A stretch of 23,038 bases of DNA from Alcaligenaceae bacterium. GTDB lineage: Bacteria > Pseudomonadota > Gammaproteobacteria > Burkholderiales > Burkholderiaceae_B. The stretch is from contig CANCRX010000048.1 of the NCBI GenBank assembly GCA_947380655.1, positions 1-23,038 of the forward strand, given 5' to 3'. The notes beneath the pieces are model-generated. The model was given only the letters and a program-made list of their open reading frames with translations. It did no database searches and was not told the DNA's origin. The stretch's first letter is position 1. Every line of letters starts with the position of its first letter. Positions 14,535 through 21,981 of this stretch are shown piece by piece. A program made the position numbers and the translations under genes.

Positions 14535-15233
14535 TCAGTTTGATTGAGATTGACGTTGTTTGAGTTTGCGCTCTTGAGCAACCTTTTCGAGCGCACGTGC
14601 TAACGCATCTTTACCTTTCAGGCGTGCCATGTCAATAGAATCCTGAGCCTTTAGGTTGGAGGCTGTCGGGTCCGCCCCAGCGCTAATCAGCAATTGAACC
14701 GTTTCGAGGCTATCGGTCTGAACAGCCATAAATAGTGCAGTATTGCCTTCTGGTGAGATTTCGTTGGGTAAGGCGCCGCTTGCTAACAGCAGATTGACCA
14801 TGGTCGCCTGCCCTTTTGTACTGGCATAGTGCAAAGGCGTCCAACCCTCTTTATTGACCAGCGCTCCTCGGGCTAAAAGCTTTTTTGCCCTTGGCACATC
14901 ACCCATTAGTGCGACATACATCAGAGGAGTTTCACCAAACTGATTCGCTAAATTCACATCTGTTTTGGGATTAGCGAGCAGTACGTCAAACGTTTTCCAT
15001 GCCTGATCACGCACGGCTTGCATCAAGGCAGGCTGTTGTTTGTTATTAATGATATTTGGATTCAAACCGGCTTTAAGTAAATCTTGTACGTCCTGAGCTT
15101 TGTCGTTGGTAATGTAAAACCATAGGTCAGACTGATTGGCAGCTGTGACTGATTGGGGAAAACTTAACCCTAAGCTCAGTAACATGACGCAGGTAAAGGT
15201 TAAAAATCGGCTGATTGAAAATAAATATCTCAT
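14535..15233 (-). CDS. Exported ankyrin-repeat protein
   Basis: A 232-residue protein with a Sec signal peptide (about residues 1-32, ending SVTAA), so it is probably periplasmic. Four to five ankyrin repeats cover about 35-205, the clearest being FGETPLMYVALMGDVPRAKKLLARG, EGWTPLHYASTKGQATMVNLLLASG and EGNTALFMAVQTDSLETVQLLISAG (each split here by position, about 99-123, 130-154 and 162-186). The C-terminus is basic and Gln-rich (KLKQRQSQSN). Ankyrin repeats mediate protein-protein contact; bacterial periplasmic examples include AnkB, which is linked to catalase function. The partner here is unknown. It follows tatD by 27 bp in what looks like the mltG-tmk-holB-tatD string. Confidence 0.92.
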   Translation of the reverse strand: MRYLFSISRFLTFTCVMLLSLGLSFPQSVTAANQSDLWFYITNDKAQDVQDLLKAGLNPNIINNKQQPALMQAVRDQAWKTFDVLLANPKTDVNLANQFGETPLMYVALMGDVPRAKKLLARGALVNKEGWTPLHYASTKGQATMVNLLLASGALPNEISPEGNTALFMAVQTDSLETVQLLISAGADPTASNLKAQDSIDMARLKGKDALARALEKVAQERKLKQRQSQSN

Positions 15234-15236
15234 AAT

Positions 15237-15251
15237 TTACTTTAAAAGTAA
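15237..15251. promoter_or_regulatory. Short palindrome in the tatD-ankyrin gap
   Basis: TTACTTT-A-AAAGTAA is a perfect 7-bp inverted repeat around one base, 4-18 bp upstream of the ankyrin start codon. As RNA it would fold poorly because the loop is one base, so it might be a DNA operator or chance in AT-rich sequence. No good Shine-Dalgarno is visible for the ankyrin gene in this stretch. Confidence 0.25.
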
Positions 15252-15260
15252 TGAATTAAA

Positions 15261-16031
15261 TTAATTTGCTATCTTATTGAATAATTTGAAGAAATTATTT
15301 GTCGATAAGGTTTCTATTTCTTTAACAGGAACACCACGTAATTCAGCTATTTTTTCAGCAACATGGATAACTTTGGATGGATCATTGAGTTTTCCACGAT
15401 GCGGTACGGGAGCTAGATAAGGTGAGTCTGTCTCGATCAAGATACGATCAGGTTGAATTCTTTGCGCAATATCCTGAAGAGATACTGCATTTTTAAACGT
15501 CACAATGCCGGAAAATGAAATATAAAAATTCATATCCATGGCGGCTTGTGCGACTTCCCAGGACTCGGTAAAGCAGTGCATGACCCCGCCTACTTCACTG
15601 GCCCCTTCTTCTCTCATAATGGTTAACGTGTCCTCAGCAGACGAACGCGTATGAATGATCAGGGGAAGCCCCACTAACTTAGCTGCACGAATATGGCGCC
15701 TAAAACGTTCACGTTGCCAGGAAAGATCGCCTTCCAGGCGAAAATAATCCAGTCCAGTCTCACCAATCGCTATGACTTTTGGGTGGTGACTGCGCGCTAC
15801 AAGCTCCTCTACCGTTGGTTCAACGGTATCTTCGTAATCAGGATGCACCCCCACGGATGCCCAGAGCTCTTCGTGCTGCTCGACCAGGGCGATCAGTTGA
15901 GGCCAATCAGGCATATTTACACTGACACAGAGTGCTTGGGACACCTGATTGGTTTTCATACGCTGCAAGATATCCGGCATTTGAGCAACCAATGCGGGAA
16001 AATCAACATGGCAATGTGAATCAACAAACAT
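15261..16031 (-). CDS. tatD: TatD-family metal-dependent hydrolase/DNase
   Basis: A 256-residue TIM-barrel hydrolase close in size to E. coli TatD and YcfH (about 260-265). Metal and catalytic residues are visible: DSHCHVDFP (the HxH pair), GETGLDYFR with the conserved Glu, LIIHTRSS and GVMHCFTES with His ligands, and LIETDSPYLAPVPHRG with the Asp. Family members show 3'-5' exonuclease or DNase activity and belong to the YcfH type beside holB and tmk in many proteobacteria. Twelve in-frame codons precede 16031, but the ATG there has AAGGA about 9 bases ahead and begins MFVDSHCH as in the family. Only two bases separate it from the holB stop, so the genes are coupled. Confidence 0.95.
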   Translation of the reverse strand: MFVDSHCHVDFPALVAQMPDILQRMKTNQVSQALCVSVNMPDWPQLIALVEQHEELWASVGVHPDYEDTVEPTVEELVARSHHPKVIAIGETGLDYFRLEGDLSWQRERFRRHIRAAKLVGLPLIIHTRSSAEDTLTIMREEGASEVGGVMHCFTESWEVAQAAMDMNFYISFSGIVTFKNAVSLQDIAQRIQPDRILIETDSPYLAPVPHRGKLNDPSKVIHVAEKIAELRGVPVKEIETLSTNNFFKLFNKIAN

Positions 16032-16033
16032 TT

Positions 16034-17122
16034 CTAACTTTCCTTTTTTGCGTGTGTTTGCAAGCAAACTGTTGCAACACGTTGCAAAACTGCGTGAGCA
16101 AATAATTTTGCGCTCAGGGGGTGACCAGCCACTCGGCGTTGATCATTCAAAAAGGATCCCAGATCACTCAATGCTGCAGAGGGCTTAGCACCGACCAGCA
16201 CTTGAAGCGATTGTTCCAGTGAGGGGAAATATCGGCAGGAAATCCGATTTGCGGCGAGCATGAGATCAACGCTAAGCCGCTGCAGCGGGTCAAGCCATTC
16301 AACAGGGGTTGACTTGGAAATGACATCAGCCAGTGCACCGATGTCAGGCATATTTCCTTGAGAAAGAGTTTTTACAAAAGTGGTGAGCCAATCTGGACAA
16401 GGCTGATTACCCAAAGCAGCCAGTTTTTTTGCTAAGAGAGGGGCCCCCCCGCAGGCGGCAAGCCATCCATCTGCTTGCTTCACTCCTTCTTTCACTAACC
16501 AGTCACGGGCACCAGCAAGAGCTGGTGTCGCAAGCGGAAGGCGACGGCACCTGGAAAGCAAGGTCGCAAGTAAACGGTCCGGCGCATCTGCGACCAATAA
16601 AAAAACTGTGTTTGGGGGTGGTTCTTCGAGCACTTTAAGGAGGGCGTTGCCTGAGATTGCATTCAAGCTCTCTGCGGGGTAAATCAATGCGACGCGCCAG
16701 CCTCCCCGGTGTGTCGCGTTATTGAACCAGGGCTCAAGCCCGCGAATTTGTTCTGCACGGATCTCTTTGGAGGGGGCGCGTTTAGAACTTGATGCCTCTG
16801 GTGAGCTGATAGACTCAGAGGCTCCACCTGAGTCTTCGGCATCTTGCTCTGCACCTTCTTCTAGTGCAATGGTCTCTGGGCGAATACGCTTGAGGTCAGG
16901 ATGATTACCGGAGTTGACCCAACCGCAAGCCAGGCATTTACCGCAAGCCATACCATTTTCAGGTGCTTCACAGAGAAGTGAAGCTGCAGCCGCGAGTGCA
17001 AACTCCTTTTTACCAATTCCCGTCAGTCCATGAATTAGCCATGCGTGCGCGAACCGGTCTCTGTTTCCAAGCCATTGTTCAGCAACTTGCTGATGCCAAG
17101 GTAGAAAGGCGGCAATACTCAT
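16034..17122 (-). CDS. holB: DNA polymerase III subunit delta'
   Basis: A 362-residue clamp-loader subunit (E. coli HolB is 334). The AAA+ fold has a degenerate P-loop GLTGIGKKEF (32-41), a zinc-binding set of Cys51, 60, 63 and 66 in CGKCLACGW, HPDLKRIRPE, NALLKVLEEPPPNTVFLLVAD (Walker B region), and the SRC arginine-finger motif in LLSRCRRLPL. About 30 extra residues (88-120; Glu, Ser and Ala-rich, e.g. EQDAEDSGGASES) sit between the first strand pair and KEIRAEQIRGL and account for the added length. It works with the delta and tau/gamma subunits to load the sliding clamp. The start overlaps the tmk stop by 4 bp. Confidence 0.95.
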   Translation of the reverse strand: MSIAAFLPWHQQVAEQWLGNRDRFAHAWLIHGLTGIGKKEFALAAAASLLCEAPENGMACGKCLACGWVNSGNHPDLKRIRPETIALEEGAEQDAEDSGGASESISSPEASSSKRAPSKEIRAEQIRGLEPWFNNATHRGGWRVALIYPAESLNAISGNALLKVLEEPPPNTVFLLVADAPDRLLATLLSRCRRLPLATPALAGARDWLVKEGVKQADGWLAACGGAPLLAKKLAALGNQPCPDWLTTFVKTLSQGNMPDIGALADVISKSTPVEWLDPLQRLSVDLMLAANRISCRYFPSLEQSLQVLVGAKPSAALSDLGSFLNDQRRVAGHPLSAKLFAHAVLQRVATVCLQTHAKKES

Positions 17123-17754
17123 TTTGCAGACGCAGTAGAAACAAGGGTTGAAATATCGCGCGCGAGCTTGGTGCGAATCTGATCAATCGCTTGCGTAGAA
17201 TCGACACACATGATCCGTTCGGGATGTGCTGCTGCCCGTGCAAGATATACATCACGCGTACGCTGGAAAAATTCATCTGCCATTTTCTCAAAACGGTCTT
17301 GATCACGGGTCCGATTTAATCTCTCCCGCGCAACTGAGAGTGGCACATCAAATAACCAGGTTCGATCGGGTTGGATATCTGGATGAACCCATTTTTCGAG
17401 AACAGCAACCCGCTCGTACCCAAGCTCACGCCCACCGCCTTGATAGGCAAAAGTCGCGTCAGTAAAGCGGTCGCAGACGACCCATATCCCCTTGGACAAC
17501 GCGGGTTCGATCACCGTACGCAAATGTTCAGCACGTGCGGCAAACATCATTAAGGTCTCGCACTCAAGCCCCATGGACTCGTGCAAAAGTAATTCACGTA
17601 ATTTTTCACCGATCGCTGTACCGCCAGGCTCTCTGGTGGAGAGAACCTCTATGCCTCTTTCCCTGAGTGTATCGACCAGCCACTGAACGTGTGTGCTTTT
17701 ACCTGCACCGTCGACACCTTCTAGGGTAAGAAACTTGCCACGATTACTTGTCAT
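17119..17754 (-). CDS. tmk: Thymidylate kinase
   Basis: A 211-residue dTMP kinase (E. coli Tmk is 213) that makes dTDP for DNA synthesis. The P-loop GVDGAGKST is at 13-21, followed by the REPGGTAIGE motif, the MMFAARAEHLRTVIEPAL segment, DRFTDATFAYQGGGR for dTMP binding, and the LID-like stretch RLNRTRDQDRFEK. All expected residues look present. It lies between mltG and holB with 4-bp overlaps on both sides, the conserved gene order in many beta- and gammaproteobacteria. Confidence 0.97.
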   Translation of the reverse strand: MTSNRGKFLTLEGVDGAGKSTHVQWLVDTLRERGIEVLSTREPGGTAIGEKLRELLLHESMGLECETLMMFAARAEHLRTVIEPALSKGIWVVCDRFTDATFAYQGGGRELGYERVAVLEKWVHPDIQPDRTWLFDVPLSVARERLNRTRDQDRFEKMADEFFQRTRDVYLARAAAHPERIMCVDSTQAIDQIRTKLARDISTLVSTASAK

Positions 17755-18797
17755 GGCTTGCGCCCCAGGATGTAAGTTGAAACATTTTTGTTGTGTTCTG
17801 TGAGCGATGTAGCAAAAGCGCTATTTCCATCACCCTTTGAGACAAAATAAAGGTATTGATGCTTTTCTGGTTGCAAGGCTGCATTGAGTGCAGCGCGCCC
17901 TGAACTTGCAATAGGTGTGGGTGGCAGTCCAGTCCGTGTGTAGGTATTCCAGAGTGTGTCGGTCTGCAAGTCTTGTTTACGAATTTTTCCGGCATAAGCA
18001 TCCCCCATTCCATAAATGACAGTGGGATCCGTTTGCAGGGGCATATTCAAACGCAGGCGGTTGATGAATACACCTGATATCTTCGAACGATCAGAAGTTT
18101 TGCCCGTTTCTTTCTCAATGATTGAGGCAAGAATAAGCGCTTCGTAGGGTGTTTTAAGCGGCAGGCCCGGTTGACGAGCTTCCCAGGCACGGTTGAGCAC
18201 TTGCTGCTGGGCTCTTGCTGCACGCTGGAGGATTTCTATATCTGGTGTACCAATAGGAAAAATATAGGTGTCAGGGAAAAACAGGCCTTCAGCAACGGAC
18301 AAAGCTGTACCTGAGGCGTTCTTGAGCGCCTCGGCCACGGCAGGATCCAGTTGAGAGATCAGGTCAGCATCGGTTGTACTTTGTAAAGTTTGCTTAATAT
18401 CCGGTTGCTGACTGAGGGCCGCACGGATTTGTTTGAGGTTCCAGCCCTCAACAATGGTTAATTGACGCTGTGTCATATCGCCCATTGCCATACGCTTAAG
18501 GATGACCCAGGCGCTGTCACCTTGCTGAATCTGGTAGCCACCCGCCTTGAGAGTCTTATCGAGCTCACCAAGCCGTGCCATAGCGACGAAGGCTTGCTGA
18601 TTAACCGGTACACCGGCCTGGTTCATGAGTTTTGCAATACTCAGTGGGGTGGAGCCAGGAGGTACCAGAATATCCACACGCTCCGTTGGCAATTCAAGCG
18701 GATGATGCACCCAGTAATAGGCAGATCCCACGGCAGCGGCTGCTGCGAGGATCAAAGGAAGAACCAGAAAAAGAAGGAATTTTGTAAGCGTACCCAT
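17751..18797 (-). CDS. mltG: Endolytic peptidoglycan transglycosylase MltG
   Basis: A 348-residue YceG/MltG protein (E. coli 340) that cleaves nascent glycan strands and so helps set chain length and termination. An N-terminal membrane anchor (residues about 5-30, LLFLVLPLILAAAAAVGSAY) places the domain in the periplasm. A LysM-like region (about 40-115) precedes the catalytic domain. Motifs include EGLFFPDTYIFPIGT, the catalytic Glu228 in ASIIEKETGK, SGVFINRLRLNMPLQTDPTV and NTYTRTGLPPTPIASSG. It heads the long minus-strand gene string. No clear Shine-Dalgarno precedes the ATG, and its upstream region is only 15 bp before the likely ygfZ start, so its promoter must overlap ygfZ coding DNA. 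Confidence 0.96.
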   Translation of the reverse strand: MGTLTKFLLFLVLPLILAAAAAVGSAYYWVHHPLELPTERVDILVPPGSTPLSIAKLMNQAGVPVNQQAFVAMARLGELDKTLKAGGYQIQQGDSAWVILKRMAMGDMTQRQLTIVEGWNLKQIRAALSQQPDIKQTLQSTTDADLISQLDPAVAEALKNASGTALSVAEGLFFPDTYIFPIGTPDIEILQRAARAQQQVLNRAWEARQPGLPLKTPYEALILASIIEKETGKTSDRSKISGVFINRLRLNMPLQTDPTVIYGMGDAYAGKIRKQDLQTDTLWNTYTRTGLPPTPIASSGRAALNAALQPEKHQYLYFVSKGDGNSAFATSLTEHNKNVSTYILGRKP

Positions 18798-18812
18798 TCA
18801 AATGCTATTTTA

Positions 18813-19886
18813 ATGGAAACTAGCCGTTATCATCTACACACTATGCCCCCTATTCTGATGAACCTCCCCGCACATTCAAATCCTGAGATAGACCGCTTAG
18901 CGACGGTCTGCGAATTGCCAGACCTCGCTGTGTTTGATATTTCTGGCGCGGATGCAGTCAGTTTCTTGCAAGGTCAGATTACCAATGACATCGCTGGCGC
19001 CGACTTAGGGTCCGCTCGACTAGCGGGTTACTGCACGCCACAGGGACGACTGCTCGCAACCATGATCGTCGGTCGCACCATGCCTATACCGGACGGTTCT
19101 GCAGGCCTCCGCGCAATCATCAAACGCGACATTCTGGCTCAGACCATCAAACGGCTCAGCATGTTTGTCATGCGTGCAAAAGCGAAACTCATCGAAGCAC
19201 CCGAGTGCACTGTTCGTGGAATCACGCTTTCAGAGGAGCTGGTTGAGGCGTTTGAATCCAAATTGGGCAGCTCCCTACCTGCAGCCGCTTGGGAAAAAAT
19301 TGAAACTCCTGCAGGCACATGGATTGCGGCGCCCTCAGTTGGCATGCGGCGCTGGTGGTTGATCTCGGATATACATCAGGCGACGGCTGTCGATTCTTTA
19401 TTACAACACTGCACTGAAGTGTCTTCAGATTACTGGCACGCGCAAGATATTGCCGTAGGTCTGCCCTGGATAGAAGCCACGACCCAAGACTTATTCATTC
19501 CCCAAACCCTGAATCTTGATTTGATTCAGGGAGTCAGTTTTACAAAAGGTTGTTATCCAGGTCAGGAAATTGTGGCGCGTAGCCATTACCGAGGAACAGT
19601 TAAACGACGAATGGTCTCTGCGCGAATTGAGTTCGATCAAGCTCTCAGTCAGCAGCTCCTTGAACAAACGCAACCTGGGCTAGATGTTTTTGATGGTAGC
19701 CGAGAGGATCATGTGTGTGGTCGGATCATCAACAGGGTACAGACTGGTCAGGAAATATTTCTGCTGCTTGAATCAAGTTTTGAGGCGGTTGATCACAACC
19801 AATTACGTGTTGCCGCGCCTGATGGTCCAGCGCTGACGCTAGCTTCACTTCCCTACCCGGTACGTCCAGTGCCGGATGAGAAGTAA
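18813..19886 (+). CDS. ygfZ: Folate-binding Fe-S cluster repair/assembly protein YgfZ (IbaG-linked GcvT-like)
   Basis: A protein of up to 357 residues in the YgfZ/GcvT-like family, which uses tetrahydrofolate and supports Fe-S cluster enzymes such as MiaB. The signature KGCYPGQE is at 245-252 (FTKGCYPGQEIVARSHYRG). The N-terminal part has FLQGQITNDIA and GYCTPQGRLLAT, and VGLPWIEATTQDLFIPQTLNLD precedes the signature. The open frame extends upstream to 18462 inside mltG, which is antisense and not credible. In-frame ATGs lie at 18813, 18843 and 18858; none has a Shine-Dalgarno, so the start is uncertain and translation could be leaderless. It diverges from mltG and converges on mmsB across 20 bp. 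Confidence 0.9.
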   Translation: METSRYHLHTMPPILMNLPAHSNPEIDRLATVCELPDLAVFDISGADAVSFLQGQITNDIAGADLGSARLAGYCTPQGRLLATMIVGRTMPIPDGSAGLRAIIKRDILAQTIKRLSMFVMRAKAKLIEAPECTVRGITLSEELVEAFESKLGSSLPAAAWEKIETPAGTWIAAPSVGMRRWWLISDIHQATAVDSLLQHCTEVSSDYWHAQDIAVGLPWIEATTQDLFIPQTLNLDLIQGVSFTKGCYPGQEIVARSHYRGTVKRRMVSARIEFDQALSQQLLEQTQPGLDVFDGSREDHVCGRIINRVQTGQEIFLLLESSFEAVDHNQLRVAAPDGPALTLASLPYPVRPVPDEK

Positions 19887-19906
19887 AGAGCGACACTTAT
19901 AGAGAC

Positions 19907-20806
19907 TTACTGCGCCGTGTCCGGTTTTTTAAGCATGTTCACGATGCTTGAAAAATCCAGTTTGCCGCTGCCTTGTGCACTATGGAGGGCATAGAGGTTT
20001 CGGGCGAGCTCACCCAGCGCAATCACGGATTTAGCGTGCATAGCCGCTTCAGCGGCCAGACCTAAATCTTTGAGCATCAGGTCTACCCCAAAACCACCTG
20101 CATAATCTTTCGCTGCAGGTACATTTTCCATCACACCAGGCCAGGGGTTATAGCGTTCAACGGCCCAGTTACACCCAGAGCTCTTGGAAATAATATCCGA
20201 CAGAACTTTTGGGTCCAGGCCATTGGCCACGCCCAAAGCGAGCGCTTCCGCCGTTCCTGCCATTGCAATACCAAGCAGCATATTGTTGGCGATCTTCGCA
20301 ACTTGACCTGCACCCGCAGCACCTGCGTGGAAAATATTCTTGCCCATTTTTTCAAGATATGGACGAGCGCGCTCAAGAGATGCACTTTCCCCGCCAACGA
20401 TAAAGGTCAGGGTTCCTGCTATCGCACCACCTGTCCCACCTGAAACTGGCGCATCAATCATGTCGAGCCCGAGCGTCTGCGCAGCAGTCGCTACTTTACG
20501 AGCAGACACTGCGGCAATGGTGCTGCAGTCTATGAGGAGCGCTTTGGGAGGAATAGAGTGCAGCAGACCTGCCTCCCCTAGATACAGGGACTCGACATGC
20601 TGACTTGCAGGCAACATTGAAATAACAACATCAACCCCGATTACCGCATCACTTGCCGAAGTCGCCGCATAGGCTCCCTCTTTCACCAGTGTTTGTACGG
20701 CTTGTGGAACCAGGTCAAACACGCGCAGCGAGTGTCCTGCTTTGATGAGGTTTTGGGCCATGGGGCCACCCATATTACCCAGTCCGATAAAAGCGATATT
20801 GCTCAT
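19907..20806 (-). CDS. mmsB: 3-hydroxyisobutyrate dehydrogenase
   Basis: A 299-residue NAD-dependent dehydrogenase (usual length 295-300) that oxidises 3-hydroxyisobutyrate to methylmalonate semialdehyde in valine degradation. The Rossmann motif GLGNMGGPMAQNL is at 8-20, DAPVSGGTGGAIAGTLTFIVG forms the substrate-binding segment (about 118-138), and the catalytic Lys171 lies in GAGQVAKIANNML. The C-terminal KDYAGGFGVDLMLKDLGLA segment is typical of true HIBADH rather than tartronate semialdehyde reductase. It overlaps the upstream hydrolase gene by 4 bp and is the last gene of the valine operon seen here. Confidence 0.95.
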   Translation of the reverse strand: MSNIAFIGLGNMGGPMAQNLIKAGHSLRVFDLVPQAVQTLVKEGAYAATSASDAVIGVDVVISMLPASQHVESLYLGEAGLLHSIPPKALLIDCSTIAAVSARKVATAAQTLGLDMIDAPVSGGTGGAIAGTLTFIVGGESASLERARPYLEKMGKNIFHAGAAGAGQVAKIANNMLLGIAMAGTAEALALGVANGLDPKVLSDIISKSSGCNWAVERYNPWPGVMENVPAAKDYAGGFGVDLMLKDLGLAAEAAMHAKSVIALGELARNLYALHSAQGSGKLDFSSIVNMLKKPDTAQ

Positions 20807-21981
20807 GCTGATTCTCCAAGTTTGTACAGAGGATGATCCTTTGCTGCAAAGGGTGGTGTAAAAAACTTTTCAACCCATTGAGGAGTTGCGTCACTCAGGA
20901 TCGAGGGATTCCATTTCGGATTTTTGTCCTTATCCACGAGTAAGGCGCGAATACCTTCAGCAAAATCTCCGTGAGAGGCGCACATCAATCCAGCAATCCA
21001 CTCAATTCTGTACACCTCAGCCAAAGAAGCATGCTTGGTTCTTTGCAGGAGCGTAAAAGTCAATCGAGCAGATCCTGGTGAACCTGCTGCTAATGTTTTT
21101 GCCGCACGCTGCAGCCAAGGATCCTGATGAGTCGACAAGGCCAAAAGGTTAGCAACGATTTTGTCCAGATCCGAGCCGCTACAGATTTTTTGAATCAGGG
21201 CCTGATGCTGCTGAAGTGAACCAATTGATGGTGTTGGATCGATGCTGAGTTCGTGGAGCAAACTGTTAAGCAGATCATCATGCCTGACACGATTGGCGTG
21301 CTGTGCTGCTGCGTCTTCGGGCATACGGCTCCAGCGCTGTGTTCTCAGACTTGAGACAAGTAACTCCCAGGCATCGTGAGGTAAATGATAGTCGGCCATG
21401 CCAGCAAACAATGCATCGGCCGCACCGATATGCGCGCCTGTCAGACCTAGAAACAACCCGGTTTTCCCAGGCAGGCGATTCAACATCCACGTACCGCCGA
21501 CATCCGGAAACAAACCTATTGTAATTTCTGGCATGGCAAGCTTAGAGGTATCAGTCACGATGCGGTGACTAGCGCCCATCATCAATCCCATACCTCCTCC
21601 CATCACAATTCCATCACCCCAGACAACGATGGGTTTTGGAAAAGTGTGGATACGGTAGTCCAGCGCATATTCTTCAGCAAAAAAGATACCCGCATAAGTA
21701 TTGGCCGAGGCAGGTTTGCCGATATTTTCATTCATACTCTGATACAGAGTGTGAAGATCACCTCCGGCACAAAAAGCTTTTTCTCCCGCGCCACGCATGA
21801 TGATCAAGGCAAGATCAGGATCCAGGGCCCAGACTTCCATGCGTTGCGCCAACAGTCTGGTCATATCCAGCGACAAACCATTAAGCGTCTTCGGTGTGTT
21901 GAGTGTCGCTACACCGATTTTCATGCCATTGGCACAAGCGATCTCTTCAAACAACACTACATCATTCTGAATCTCACTCAT
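20803..21981 (-). CDS. 3-hydroxyisobutyryl-CoA hydrolase (enoyl-CoA hydratase/isomerase family)
   Basis: A 392-residue crotonase-fold enzyme; the length and fold match 3-hydroxyisobutyryl-CoA hydrolases (about 350-390) rather than simple hydratases (about 260). Visible motifs are LNTPKTLNGLSLDM, the oxyanion-hole segment GEKAFCAGGDLHTLY (66-80), WGDGIVMGGGMGLMMGASHRI, and the hydrolase signature MPEITIGLFPDVGGTWMLNRLPG with its catalytic Glu. The C-terminus contains EGIRALLVDKDKNPKWNP, also typical. It would release free 3-hydroxyisobutyrate from its CoA ester, the substrate for the next gene product. Overlaps of 4 bp on both sides tie it to the dehydrogenase genes. Confidence 0.93.
   Translation of the reverse strand: MSEIQNDVVLFEEIACANGMKIGVATLNTPKTLNGLSLDMTRLLAQRMEVWALDPDLALIIMRGAGEKAFCAGGDLHTLYQSMNENIGKPASANTYAGIFFAEEYALDYRIHTFPKPIVVWGDGIVMGGGMGLMMGASHRIVTDTSKLAMPEITIGLFPDVGGTWMLNRLPGKTGLFLGLTGAHIGAADALFAGMADYHLPHDAWELLVSSLRTQRWSRMPEDAAAQHANRVRHDDLLNSLLHELSIDPTPSIGSLQQHQALIQKICSGSDLDKIVANLLALSTHQDPWLQRAAKTLAAGSPGSARLTFTLLQRTKHASLAEVYRIEWIAGLMCASHGDFAEGIRALLVDKDKNPKWNPSILSDATPQWVEKFFTPPFAAKDHPLYKLGESA

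Noticed and set aside
18462..18812. Upstream extension of ygfZ (474-codon open frame)
   Set aside because: This part is antisense to the mltG N-terminal half and its translation is unlike YgfZ; homology to the family begins after 18858.
19892..19930. Possible terminator after ygfZ: GACAC pairing with GTGTC, then T6
   Set aside because: The stem is only five bases with a 20-base loop and the T-run is inside the mmsB coding end; too weak to call.
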